Source: Hydrogenophaga intermedia (lineage in GTDB: Bacteria > Pseudomonadota > Gammaproteobacteria > Burkholderiales > Burkholderiaceae_C). From it: 12,282 nucleotides of DNA. The notes under the pieces were generated by a model. That model was not told the origin of the DNA and ran no database searches. It saw nothing but the letters and a program-made list of their open reading frames with translations. The position numbers and the translations under genes are program-made. Shown here piece after piece: positions 5,943-12,282 of the stretch. The stretch covers positions 1 to 12,282 of the forward strand of contig CAMBOY010000065.1 of NCBI GenBank assembly GCA_945869245.1. Direction: 5' to 3'. The first letter of the stretch is position 1, and each line of letters opens with the position of its first letter.

Positions 5943-8098
5943 GCTTGGCTCTCCAGAGCGGCTTGGGGCGGCGATTCGACGGGGGAGGTGTTGGCGGCCA
6001 GCGCCTGGGTGGCGCGTGCGCTGTTGTTGCGCAGCTGGGCCAGCACCGCATCACGCGGGCCATCCATCACCACTCGGCCCTGGGCCACGACCACCAGGCG
6101 CTGCACCAAAGGCAGCAGAGACATTTTGTGGGTCACCAGCAGCAAAGTGCTGTTGGCCAGTTCGGGGCTTTGCAGCACCTGCAGACAGCGGGCCTCCAGC
6201 CCGTCGTCCATGGACGCGGTGGGCTCGTCGAGCAGCATCACGCTGGGACGCGCCAGCACCATGCGGGTGAAGGCCAGCAGTTGTTTCTGCCCACCGGAGA
6301 GGCCTTTGCCGCCTTCAAAAATCGGCAGGTCCAAGCCCAGCGGGTGCGCGGACACCAGCTGCAGCAAACCGGTCTGGCTCATCACCTCTTTGAGCACATC
6401 GTCGCCCGGGTCGGGCAGGCCGACCAGCAGGTTTTCGCGCAAGCTGCCCTGGAACAGCCGGTGGTCTTGCTGCAAGTAGCCCACCTGGCGGGTGAGCGCC
6501 TCGCGGGCGATGTGGCTCATGTCCAGCCCATCGATCAGCACCCGGCCCTGGGTCGGGCGGTACAGACCAGCCAGCATTTTGAGCAGAGTCGATTTGCCCG
6601 AACCAATCGGACCCAAGATGCCAACCCGTTCGCCGGCCTTGAACTGCAGCTGCTTGACCTGCACCGCTGGCGGTGCGTCGCGGTGGTAGGTGAAGAGCAG
6701 GTTTTCCGCGTTGTAGTTGCCGCTCAGGTTGCTGGGCGTGAGCGGGCGCACCTGCGGGTCGTGGTCGGTCTGCAACTTGTACAGACCATCGATACCGTCG
6801 GCCGCTGCGGTGGCGTGGGCGTGTTGCACCATCAGGCTGGGCAGCATCATGACCGCAGCCAGCACGCGGCCACCCAAAATGGAACTGGCGATCAACGCAC
6901 CCATGGTGATGTTGCCCTGCACCACCAGCCACGCCCCCAGCGCCACCAGACAGGCGTAGCTGATTTGCTGGATGCTGGCCAAGAAGTACTGCAGCCCGTC
7001 GTTGGTGTGGCGCATCTTGAGGTCGTTGCCGATGGCTGCGCTGCTCAGATCGATCCACTTGGACAAGAAACGCCAGCCGCCCTGCGCGGCCTTGATGGTT
7101 TCGGCCCCCTCCACCGCCTCGACCAGCAAGCCGGTCTTCATATTGGATTCGCGCACACCAGCTTGCGCCAGTTCTTGCACCCGGCGGCGGAAAAACCAAC
7201 CGACCACCAAGGCCACCACCGCCATCAGGAACGGCACCACGGCCAGCATCGGACTGGCCACCAAGGCAATGATGACCACAAAAATGATCGCCGCCGGCAC
7301 ATCCACCAGGGCAAACAGCGTGCTGGCGGTGTAGAAACTGCGCACCTGTTCGTAGCCGCGCAGCTGCGAAGCCAAGGAGCCGACCGAGCTGGGCATTTGG
7401 TCGAGCCGCACCGCCAACAAGCGTTCAAACACCTCGCGCGAGAGCCGGCTGTCGATGCCCACCACGGCGGTGTCCATGACGCGCGAGCGCGCCCACTTCA
7501 TCAGCCATTCAAAGCCAATGATCATGAGCACACCCACAAACATCACGATCAGGGTGTCGATGCTGCGGCTGGGAATGACCTTGTCGTACACCTGCAAGGA
7601 GAAGAACGACACCACCGCTGTCAAGATGTTGATCAGCAATGAAGCGGTGATGGCCTCACCGATGGTGCCCTTGAATTCGCGCAAATGGGTGACCAAGCGG
7701 CTTTTGAAGCTGTCTTCGCCCGAGAGACGGCGCAGATCGGGCGGCACCAGCCGCACAATGGTCTTGAAATCGGCAGCGTCGTCGGTCGACGCTGGGCCTT
7801 GCGAGGTGCGCACCGTCCATTGTTTGCCCTCCAAGCCATCGGTGAGCAAGCCCCAGCCGTGCTGGGCGCTGTGCACCAACAAGGGTAGGTGGGCGCGGTC
7901 GGGGCGCGACAGCACCTTGCTTTTTTGCCAGCCGAGCTGGCGCACCAGGCGGTCGATGTCCTGCTTTTGCAAGATGCGTCCGGGCACCTCCATCGGCTTG
8001 AGGGCCGCCTGCAGCCGCACCGCGTCAAGCGGCAATCCCTGCTGACGGGCCAGCTGGGACAGCGCCCATTGCAGTGGCGAAGTTTCCTCAGCGCTCAT
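5939..8098 (-). CDS. Type I secretion ABC permease/ATPase with C39-like domain (LapB/HlyB-like)
   Basis: A 719-residue fused membrane/ATPase exporter that would drive one-step export of a large protein through a TolC channel. Residues 1-110 resemble the C39 peptidase fold but contain no cysteine (the first Cys of the protein is near residue 383). It is therefore a non-proteolytic C39-like domain, as in HlyB and LapB, which binds unfolded substrate instead of cleaving a leader. Six hydrophobic segments lie at about 150-170, 181-200, 258-280, 282-302, 375-395 and 398-420. The nucleotide-binding domain has Walker A GPIGSGKST (496-504), the Q-loop in YLQQDHRLF, signature LSGGQKQ (600-606), Walker B VMLLDEPTAS (620-629) and H-loop His656 (VTHK). 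The ATG at 8098 has a GGAAGG Shine-Dalgarno and overlaps the tolC stop by 4 nt; a TTG at 8113 is a less likely alternative. All ATPase motifs look intact. Confidence 0.96.
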   Translation of the reverse strand: MSAEETSPLQWALSQLARQQGLPLDAVRLQAALKPMEVPGRILQKQDIDRLVRQLGWQKSKVLSRPDRAHLPLLVHSAQHGWGLLTDGLEGKQWTVRTSQGPASTDDAADFKTIVRLVPPDLRRLSGEDSFKSRLVTHLREFKGTIGEAITASLLINILTAVVSFFSLQVYDKVIPSRSIDTLIVMFVGVLMIIGFEWLMKWARSRVMDTAVVGIDSRLSREVFERLLAVRLDQMPSSVGSLASQLRGYEQVRSFYTASTLFALVDVPAAIIFVVIIALVASPMLAVVPFLMAVVALVVGWFFRRRVQELAQAGVRESNMKTGLLVEAVEGAETIKAAQGGWRFLSKWIDLSSAAIGNDLKMRHTNDGLQYFLASIQQISYACLVALGAWLVVQGNITMGALIASSILGGRVLAAVMMLPSLMVQHAHATAAADGIDGLYKLQTDHDPQVRPLTPSNLSGNYNAENLLFTYHRDAPPAVQVKQLQFKAGERVGILGPIGSGKSTLLKMLAGLYRPTQGRVLIDGLDMSHIAREALTRQVGYLQQDHRLFQGSLRENLLVGLPDPGDDVLKEVMSQTGLLQLVSAHPLGLDLPIFEGGKGLSGGQKQLLAFTRMVLARPSVMLLDEPTASMDDGLEARCLQVLQSPELANSTLLLVTHKMSLLPLVQRLVVVAQGRVVMDGPRDAVLAQLRNNSARATQALAANTSPVESPPQAALESQA
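5949..5954 (-). promoter_or_regulatory. Shine-Dalgarno of the HlyD-like gene inside the ABC gene
   Basis: GGAGAG on the minus strand lies 6 nt before the ATG at 5942, within the last codons of the ABC transporter gene. It supports the ATG start and the ATGA-coupled arrangement. Confidence 0.55.
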
Positions 8099-9378
8099 GG
8101 TTGTACCTTCCAATGGTTGTCACCAGGCAGAGCGCCAGAACGCAAGCGCAGGCGATACAGCCCGGCGGTTGCGCTGGCCTGGGCCTGCGTCAATCGAATT
8201 TCACTCTGGGTCAGATCGCGCAGCGCATTGAGCACATCGAGCCAGCTTTTGCGGCCGGCCACAAACTGGCGTTCGTACGACTCCAGCACCTCGCGGGCGC
8301 TGCCAATCGCCTGGCGTTGCACGCCCTGGCGGTCAATGTCGCGGCGCAGGCTTTCCCACTCGACCCGGATTTGCTCGGTCAGGTCTTGCGCAATCGCTTC
8401 GGTGGCGAGTTGAAAGCCCACCAAGCGCTGGGCATCGGCACCGGCGCGCGCCACGCTGGAGAAACCGGCGCCCGGCGCGTAGTTCAGGGCCAGACCAATC
8501 TGGTCGCGGTCGGCACCGGCAGCGATGGTGCCGGTGATCTGGCGCCGGTAGCGCAGCACCACCTGGGGCCAGGCCAAGGCGCGTTGCTGGGTCAGGCGCT
8601 CTTGGGCCACTTCGGTTTCGTGCCGCGCACGGCGCACGGACGGGTGTTGTTCCAACAACAGCAACAAGGCTTCCAAACGCTGCACCGTGGCGGCAGCCTG
8701 CAAGGCATCTGCGCCCAAAGTCTGCGCCAATTCGGCTTGTTGCTCGGCCGGAATTTTGTCGCCGGCGATTTGCTCCAGCCGCGACAAGGCCACGCGCTGC
8801 AGCGTGCGGGCCTCGTTCACATCCACACGGGCTTGCAAAGTGCGCGAGGCCAAGAGTTGCAGTTCGATGGTGGCCGACACCTGGGCATCGACCCGGCGCC
8901 GCATCAGTGCCTCGTAGCGCTCGTATTGCTGCAAGGCTTCTTGGTTCACCTTGAGTGCGGCGGTGGCGTCCATCAGGCTCTGCCAAGCGTCGACGATGCG
9001 CAGGCCAATCTGGCCGCGCGACACATCAATTTGTGCCTTGCTCACATCGGCCAAGCGTTTGGCTTCGTCGATGCGGGCGGTGATGGCGCCAGCGGCCCAC
9101 AAAGGCTGCTCCACCACCAATGAAGAACCATTGGCCGTGGTGTTGGCTTCTCCGGTGACCTGCACCGAGGGCAAACGGCCCAGTTTGGCCACGTCGATGT
9201 CTTGGTCGGCTGCCTGCGCCTGCGCCACCGTGGCGCGCACCGACGGGTTGCGGTCCAAGGCGCGGTTGAGCAAGGATTCGATCGCGTGATCGGCGTCGGC
9301 AGCGGCGGCGGTTGACCACACCAGGCTGCACAGCAGCCACAAGCCCGCTCGACGGAAGGGCGCAAGGGTCATGGCCAT
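8095..9378 (-). CDS. TolC-family outer-membrane channel of a type I secretion system (LapE-like)
   Basis: An outer-membrane efflux/secretion protein of about 427 residues (437 from the ATG at 9408). The preferred start at 9378 (MAMTLAPFRR) gives a normal signal peptide: Arg-Arg n-region, hydrophobic GLWLLCSLVWSTAAA, and likely cleavage before DADHAIESLL. From 9408 the n-region would be over-long. The mature part shows the two-fold TolC pattern: SLLNRALDRNPSVRATVAQA near the N-terminus and its counterpart LEQHPSVRRARHETEVAQ mid-protein. Each is followed by long Ala/Gln/Arg-rich helices and short beta strands (LPSVQVTGEA; WPQVVLRYRR). The C-terminal VAGRKSWLDVLNALRDLTQ is typical of LapE/TolC-like type I secretion channels. 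It is the first of three exporter genes; its TGA overlaps the ABC ATG by 4 nt. A GGGAA is 10 nt before the 9378 ATG, so initiation looks modest. Confidence 0.92.
   Translation of the reverse strand: MAMTLAPFRRAGLWLLCSLVWSTAAAADADHAIESLLNRALDRNPSVRATVAQAQAADQDIDVAKLGRLPSVQVTGEANTTANGSSLVVEQPLWAAGAITARIDEAKRLADVSKAQIDVSRGQIGLRIVDAWQSLMDATAALKVNQEALQQYERYEALMRRRVDAQVSATIELQLLASRTLQARVDVNEARTLQRVALSRLEQIAGDKIPAEQQAELAQTLGADALQAAATVQRLEALLLLLEQHPSVRRARHETEVAQERLTQQRALAWPQVVLRYRRQITGTIAAGADRDQIGLALNYAPGAGFSSVARAGADAQRLVGFQLATEAIAQDLTEQIRVEWESLRRDIDRQGVQRQAIGSAREVLESYERQFVAGRKSWLDVLNALRDLTQSEIRLTQAQASATAGLYRLRLRSGALPGDNHWKVQP
8106..8111 (-). promoter_or_regulatory. Shine-Dalgarno of the ABC transporter gene, inside tolC
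   Basis: GGAAGG on the minus strand is 7 nt before the ATG at 8098. It decides in favour of that ATG over the upstream in-frame TTG at 8113, which overlaps this motif's position. Confidence 0.6.
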
Positions 9379-9541
9379 TGGTGTGAAGTTCCCATAAGAC
9401 ACCCACATCGGGCAAACAAAAGGCTGACAATAAAACGGGCCAATTGTAGGTGTCGCCTCGCCTTGGTCTCGACATGGAGTGTGGCAGAAGTGGGGAAAGT
9501 GCCACTTTCAGCAGCTTCCCCGCACCTGAGCGGCACACCCA
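9379..9541. other. Intergenic region between the adhesin and the exporter operon
   Basis: About 163 bp with no gene that I can support. Reading in the transcribed (minus) direction, the adhesin stop is followed by overlapping inverted repeats (9481-9525). Next comes a TACAAT hexamer (plus-strand 9443-9448) that would be an acceptable -10 box for the exporter operon but has no good -35 at 16-18 nt. Then comes the short leader of tolC. A separate exporter promoter here is plausible but not shown. Confidence 0.4.
9481..9525 (-). terminator. Overlapping hairpins downstream of the adhesin gene (possible attenuator)
   Basis: Two stems compete for the same bases. Stem A pairs 9481-9486 (GTGGCA) with 9500-9505 (TGCCAC). 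Stem B pairs 9490-9497 (GTGGGGAA) with 9516-9525 (TTCCCCGCAC, one bulge). A near-perfect palindrome AAAGTG-C-CACTTT lies at 9496-9508. No U-run follows on the minus strand, so a classical intrinsic terminator is unlikely. A role in reducing read-through from the adhesin to the exporter genes, or in mRNA processing, is inference from position. Confidence 0.3.
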
Positions 9542-12282
9542 TTAGATCACCGAAGCCGCTCGCACGCGCTCAGCCTCAGCGGCTTGGGCCGCCAGATCGG
9601 CACCGTGCTGGTAGTCCAACGAGGCGTCCACCACCAGCAGCGAGCCGCCGTTGGCCAGTGTGGCCTGGCTGTGGCCGTGCTCGGTCACACCCGCCACCGG
9701 GCTGCGCTCCACACCGTCGCTATTCAGGGCGATCGCGGTGATGCCCAGCGACAGCAAGGAATGCAGCTCGCCGCCGTCGACCGCGCCATCTTGGTTCAGG
9801 TCTTGCCAAACCTTAAAACTGCCGAAGGCCGCGTCCTGGGCGTCGAACACACCGTCTTGGTTGCCGTCGAACGCCATGGCCAAGCCTTCCAGGTCGGTGT
9901 TGCCACCGTACTGGGCAAAGGCGTATTGGTCCATGCTGTGCAGCTGCCCGTCGCCCAACTTGTCGTGGAACAAGATGCCGTCGTTGGCCGCCACCCAGTT
10001 GGCCTGGTCGTCCAGGCCGTCGAGGTTGATGTCGCCGGTGATGGTGCTGTAGCTGATGCGGCCATCGCCGTCCAAGTCGATCAACACCGGGGCGGCGTTG
10101 GCCGCGAGCGTCACCACATCGGCGCTGAACGGCGTGGTGCCGCCGCGGGTGTTGACGTCGATGGTGGTGGCTTGCAAATTGGCGCCATGCGGAGCGGGCC
10201 CGGTGTTGTCCACCATCACCATATCGAGCCGGGTGTTGCTGCCGATCAGGCCGGTGTAGCGCACCCGGTCGGTCCCCAACAAATAGAAGGCGTTGCTGAG
10301 GCTGGCGGTCGACAGGCTGAACCAGTTGCCGCCACCGTCGGGGCTGTACTCCCAGCCACCGGTCGTGCCGTTGGCGGCGGATGTGATGGCGTAGCCAAGC
10401 AAAGTCCCGCCCGCGTCGGCGTCGGCCACGTTGGCGGCCGGGAACAGGGTGGCCACCGTCGTGCCGTTGGACCGCACATAGGTGGCGGGCTCGTACTGCG
10501 CGACGGTCAGGGAGTCGACCACAATCGCGCCATTGTTAAACCCACCGGCGATGCCGTTGACACCGTCGATGGTCACGGTCAGTTCGTGCGTGGTCTGGGT
10601 GGCGGTGAAGGTGTAGATCGCGCGCTGCCAGCCGTCGGCCAAACCGAACGAGTTGTACACCACGGCTGGCGTTGCCACGCTGTCGGTAAACAACAGCAGC
10701 TGGCCGCCCGAGTAGTTGTCGGTGCCACCACCCACCCGCATCAGGGTGATTTGCTGCCACTCCACCGCAATGCGGTAGGTGGCGTTGACGGTCAGCGACG
10801 TTAGGTTGGTGGTAATCCATTCGGTGTAGCCGCCGGCTTGTGACACCAGGTTCACAAAAGACCCGCCATCCGACGACACCCCGTCGAGGTTGCTGAGGTC
10901 GTATGTCCCCGCCCAGGTGGTGTTGGAGTAGTCGTTGATATCGGGCGAGTTCCCTGCCGTCCAACCGGCGGGCGCTGTGTTGGACGCAGGCGCTCCGTTG
11001 ATGCCGGGCACGCTGAGCGCATTGACACCCGCTTGTCGGGTGGCATACAGCGCACTGTTGTTGCCCACCGAGGTGGTGGACACCGTGGGCGCGTCGTTGG
11101 CGCCGGTGATGGTCACGGTAGCGGTCGATGTGTTGCTGCCACCGCGACCGTCACCGACGGTGTAGTTGACCACCACCTGCGAGGTGGCACCGGCCGCCAA
11201 GGCGTTGAGGCTGGCGTCGGCGGTGTTGACCGAGAGCATGCCGTTGGTGACCGTGACCAAAGCGGCATAGGTGCCGGTGGTGCTGTTGACGGTCACCGTC
11301 ATGGCGTCGCTGTCGGCGTCGCTGGCGTTGTCCAACAGATTGACCGGGGTGAAGGCCTGGCCTTCGGTCGCCGCAGGGGTTTCGTCGCCATCGACCGGTG
11401 CGGTGTTGACCAAGTACGTCTTGGTGGCGGTGACGGTACCCACGTTGGCCGCTGCGTCGCTGGCCTGCAGCGAGATACCGATGCTGCGGTCGGTGTCGTT
11501 CAGCAGATCGGCGCCGGTCACAGCCACCGCATAGGCGCCAGAGGCCGCCACGGTGGTGGAGTACAAGGTGCCGTTCACATCCAACGTGATGACGTCGCCC
11601 TCGCGGAAGGTACCCACGACGGTGCCGGTGAGCGTCAGCCCGCCAGTGACCTCGTCGCTGTTGACGATGTTGTCGGCGGTCACGTCCGCTGGGGTGATGG
11701 TGGTGGTGGCGTTGGTCGGCGCCTGGGTGTCGATGGTGAGCGCGTAGGCGTTGCTGGCGCTGCCTTCATTGCCCACCGCGTCGGTGACCCGAACGGTGAA
11801 GGACGGGGTGTCGCCGTGCGCCAAGGCTGGTACATCAAAGGTCCAGGCGGTGGCGCCCACCGCAATCACCGCATTGCCCACATAGGTGCTGCCGTTGTAC
11901 ACCCGCACGGTTTCACCCGCCGCGAGCGGCGCACTCAAGCTCCCACTGAGGGTGGGTGTGGTGTCGTTGGTAGCGCCGCCGCTGGCCACATTGCCAGTCG
12001 CCGGTCCCACATTGTCGTCGGCCCCGGTGATGGTGGCGGTGGTGGCCGGCGCCTGGGTATCGATGGTGGCGGAGTAGGTGTTGCTGGGCGCGGCCTGGTT
12101 GCCGGCGGTGTCGCCGACCCGGGCGGTGTAGCTCAGGCTCTGGTTGTGGCTGAGCGTACGTGGGTCGCTGAAGCTCCAGTCGGTGCCCGTGACCGTGGCA
12201 TTGCCCAAATAGGTGCTGCCGTCGTAAACCCGCAGCACCTCCCCGGCGAGCAGCGCCTGAGCCACCGTGCCGCTGAGCACCA
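9542..12282 (-). CDS. Giant repetitive surface adhesin, C-terminal portion (5' end outside the window)
   Basis: The frame is open to the right edge, so only the last 913 or so codons are seen; the stop is TAA at 9542-9544. Using visible-residue numbers, 1-190 are two Ig-like repeats (RVYDGSTYLGN / RVYNGSTYVGN, each ending TIDTQAP), 191-293 a third divergent Ig-like module, and 294-400 a cadherin/VCBS-like repeat (NTAPVDGDE... ending ITGANDAPTV). An unassigned beta-rich region at 405-595 is followed by a cadherin-like repeat (GWEYSPDGGGNWFSL) at 600-690. Residues 733-838 carry five Asp/Asn/Gly-rich Ca2+-loop-like motifs, and an Ala/Glu-rich tail ends AAEAERVRAASVI. The composition (Thr, Ala, Asn, Asp, Gly rich, almost no Cys or Lys) fits a secreted, calcium-stiffened filamentous adhesin. 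The exporter operon directly downstream suggests type I secretion, with the signal in the C-terminal tail. No RTX nonapeptide tandem is present. A LapA/BapA-like biofilm or attachment role is an inference; the target ligand is unknown. Confidence 0.88.
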   Translation of the reverse strand, partial: VLSGTVAQALLAGEVLRVYDGSTYLGNATVTGTDWSFSDPRTLSHNQSLSYTARVGDTAGNQAAPSNTYSATIDTQAPATTATITGADDNVGPATGNVASGGATNDTTPTLSGSLSAPLAAGETVRVYNGSTYVGNAVIAVGATAWTFDVPALAHGDTPSFTVRVTDAVGNEGSASNAYALTIDTQAPTNATTTITPADVTADNIVNSDEVTGGLTLTGTVVGTFREGDVITLDVNGTLYSTTVAASGAYAVAVTGADLLNDTDRSIGISLQASDAAANVGTVTATKTYLVNTAPVDGDETPAATEGQAFTPVNLLDNASDADSDAMTVTVNSTTGTYAALVTVTNGMLSVNTADASLNALAAGATSQVVVNYTVGDGRGGSNTSTATVTITGANDAPTVSTTSVGNNSALYATRQAGVNALSVPGINGAPASNTAPAGWTAGNSPDINDYSNTTWAGTYDLSNLDGVSSDGGSFVNLVSQAGGYTEWITTNLTSLTVNATYRIAVEWQQITLMRVGGGTDNYSGGQLLLFTDSVATPAVVYNSFGLADGWQRAIYTFTATQTTHELTVTIDGVNGIAGGFNNGAIVVDSLTVAQYEPATYVRSNGTTVATLFPAANVADADAGGTLLGYAITSAANGTTGGWEYSPDGGGNWFSLSTASLSNAFYLLGTDRVRYTGLIGSNTRLDMVMVDNTGPAPHGANLQATTIDVNTRGGTTPFSADVVTLAANAAPVLIDLDGDGRISYSTITGDINLDGLDDQANWVAANDGILFHDKLGDGQLHSMDQYAFAQYGGNTDLEGLAMAFDGNQDGVFDAQDAAFGSFKVWQDLNQDGAVDGGELHSLLSLGITAIALNSDGVERSPVAGVTEHGHSQATLANGGSLLVVDASLDYQHGADLAAQAAEAERVRAASVI
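9767..10084 (-). other. EF-hand/dockerin-like calcium-binding array near the adhesin C-terminus
   Basis: Within about 106 residues there are five Asp-rich loops: DLDGDGRIS, DINLDGLDDQ, DKLGDGQLHSMD, DGNQDGVFDAQD and DLNQDGAVDGGE. The last two fit the 12-residue EF-hand loop well (Asp at 1, Asn at 3, Asp at 5, Gly at 6, acidic at 12). The block then runs into a conserved-looking LGITAIALNSDGVERSPVAG segment. Modules of this type are known at the ends of large betaproteobacterial repeat proteins. Calcium-driven folding outside the cell is inferred. Confidence 0.75.
10499..11065 (-). other. Unassigned ~190-residue beta-rich domain in the adhesin
   Basis: Between the ITGANDAP end of the VCBS-like repeat and the next cadherin-like repeat lies a non-repetitive segment rich in aromatic residues. 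Landmarks are WAGTYDLSNLDGVSSDGGSF, YTEWITTNL, YRIAVEWQQITL, GQLLLFTDS, GWQRAIYTFTA, THELTVTIDGVNG and a final VVDSLTVAQ strand. Alternating strands ending in a 'VDSLTV' strand resemble the jelly-roll fold of carbohydrate-binding and discoidin-like modules, but I cannot name a family. It is a candidate ligand-binding domain by position and composition. Confidence 0.45.
11081..11398 (-). other. Cadherin/VCBS-like repeat in the adhesin
   Basis: This roughly 106-residue module starts at NTAPVDGDETPAATEGQAF, contains the DASDADSD-type calcium segment (NASDADSDAMTVTV), and ends YTVGDGRGGSNTSTATVTIT followed by GANDAP. That is the classic boundary of VCBS and tandem-95/cadherin-like repeats in large secreted bacterial proteins. 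Confidence 0.75.
11717..12282 (-). repeat. Tandem Ig-like repeats with a 327-bp DNA period
   Basis: The block encoding GSTYxGN recurs exactly 109 residues apart, and AGGTGCTGCC recurs on the plus strand at 11884 and 12211 (327 bp). The linker GCCTGGGT(A/G)TCGATGGTG also recurs near 11723 and 12050. One copy is complete, and a second runs off the right edge. More copies probably continue upstream. Conservation at DNA level shows recent duplication or homogenisation within the adhesin gene. Confidence 0.7.

Noticed and set aside
4237..6063. 608-codon minus-strand frame overlapping hlyD in another phase
   Set aside because: It spans two unrelated genes on opposite strands. It is Arg/Pro/Gly rich in the hlyD part and antisense to the reductase in the rest.
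4923..6479. 518-codon plus-strand frame opposite hlyD and the ABC gene
   Set aside because: It is a shadow of two well-supported minus-strand genes; composition is His/Gly/Leu biased and no family motif is visible.
5843..7642. 599-codon plus-strand frame rich in His and Gln opposite the ABC gene
   Set aside because: It runs antisense to an intact permease/ATPase. The His/Gln richness is the complement of the GTG/CTG-rich coding strand and is not a real His-rich protein.
9584..10804. 406-codon plus-strand frame opposite the adhesin
   Set aside because: It is a Val/Gly/His-rich shadow of the adhesin's EF-hand and beta domains, with no supporting motif or ribosome-binding site.
1..12282. CRISPR arrays, tRNA or rRNA genes, insertion-sequence ends or integrase genes
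   Set aside because: No short direct-repeat/spacer pattern, cloverleaf, transposase motif or terminal inverted repeat pair was seen; the only tandem repeats are protein-coding Ig modules.

Overview
The window looks like chromosome of a GC-rich betaproteobacterium, most likely Burkholderiales and probably near Comamonadaceae. This is inferred from strong G/C bias at third codon positions, long antisense shadow ORFs, and the style of several proteins (LapB/LapE-like type I secretion parts, a pyrroline-2-carboxylate-reductase-like enzyme, and a giant adhesin with an EF-hand-rich C-terminus). I did no database search, so the taxonomy is an inference. Genes cover almost the whole window; the longest non-coding stretch is about 160 bp (9379-9541).

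Left part (1-4747), housekeeping and metabolic genes. The 3' end of a plus-strand gene (1-341) resembles the C-terminus of YdjM-type membrane metal-dependent hydrolases. It converges with a minus-strand gene (348-1382) encoding an unusual single polypeptide, a DinB-like domain fused to an isochorismatase-type cysteine hydrolase. Upstream of that, on the same strand, lies dinG (1438-3717), a complete iron-sulfur DNA helicase. A short divergent region (3718-3805) separates dinG from a plus-strand ornithine cyclodeaminase/mu-crystallin family gene (3806-4747), best read as a ketimine (pyrroline-2-carboxylate) reductase.

Right part (4758-12282), a surface-adhesin export locus, all on the minus strand. 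In transcription order it holds the 3' end of a very large repetitive adhesin (9542-12282, 5' end outside the window), a TolC-family outer-membrane channel, a LapB/HlyB-like ABC permease/ATPase with a degenerate C39-like N-terminal domain, and a HlyD-family adaptor. The three exporter genes are joined by two 4-nt ATGA overlaps and form one translationally coupled unit. The adhesin stops about 163 bp upstream of tolC, with overlapping inverted repeats in the gap. The most plausible reading is a dedicated type I secretion system that exports the adjacent adhesin to the cell surface.

The adhesin is the most interesting object. The visible 913 codons carry tandem Ig-like repeats (109-residue period, also recognisable as a 327-bp DNA period), a cadherin/VCBS-like repeat, an approximately 190-residue beta-rich region I cannot assign to a family, a further cadherin-like repeat, and five Asp/Asn/Gly-rich EF-hand- or dockerin-like segments just before the C-terminus. 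No tandem RTX nonapeptides are visible.
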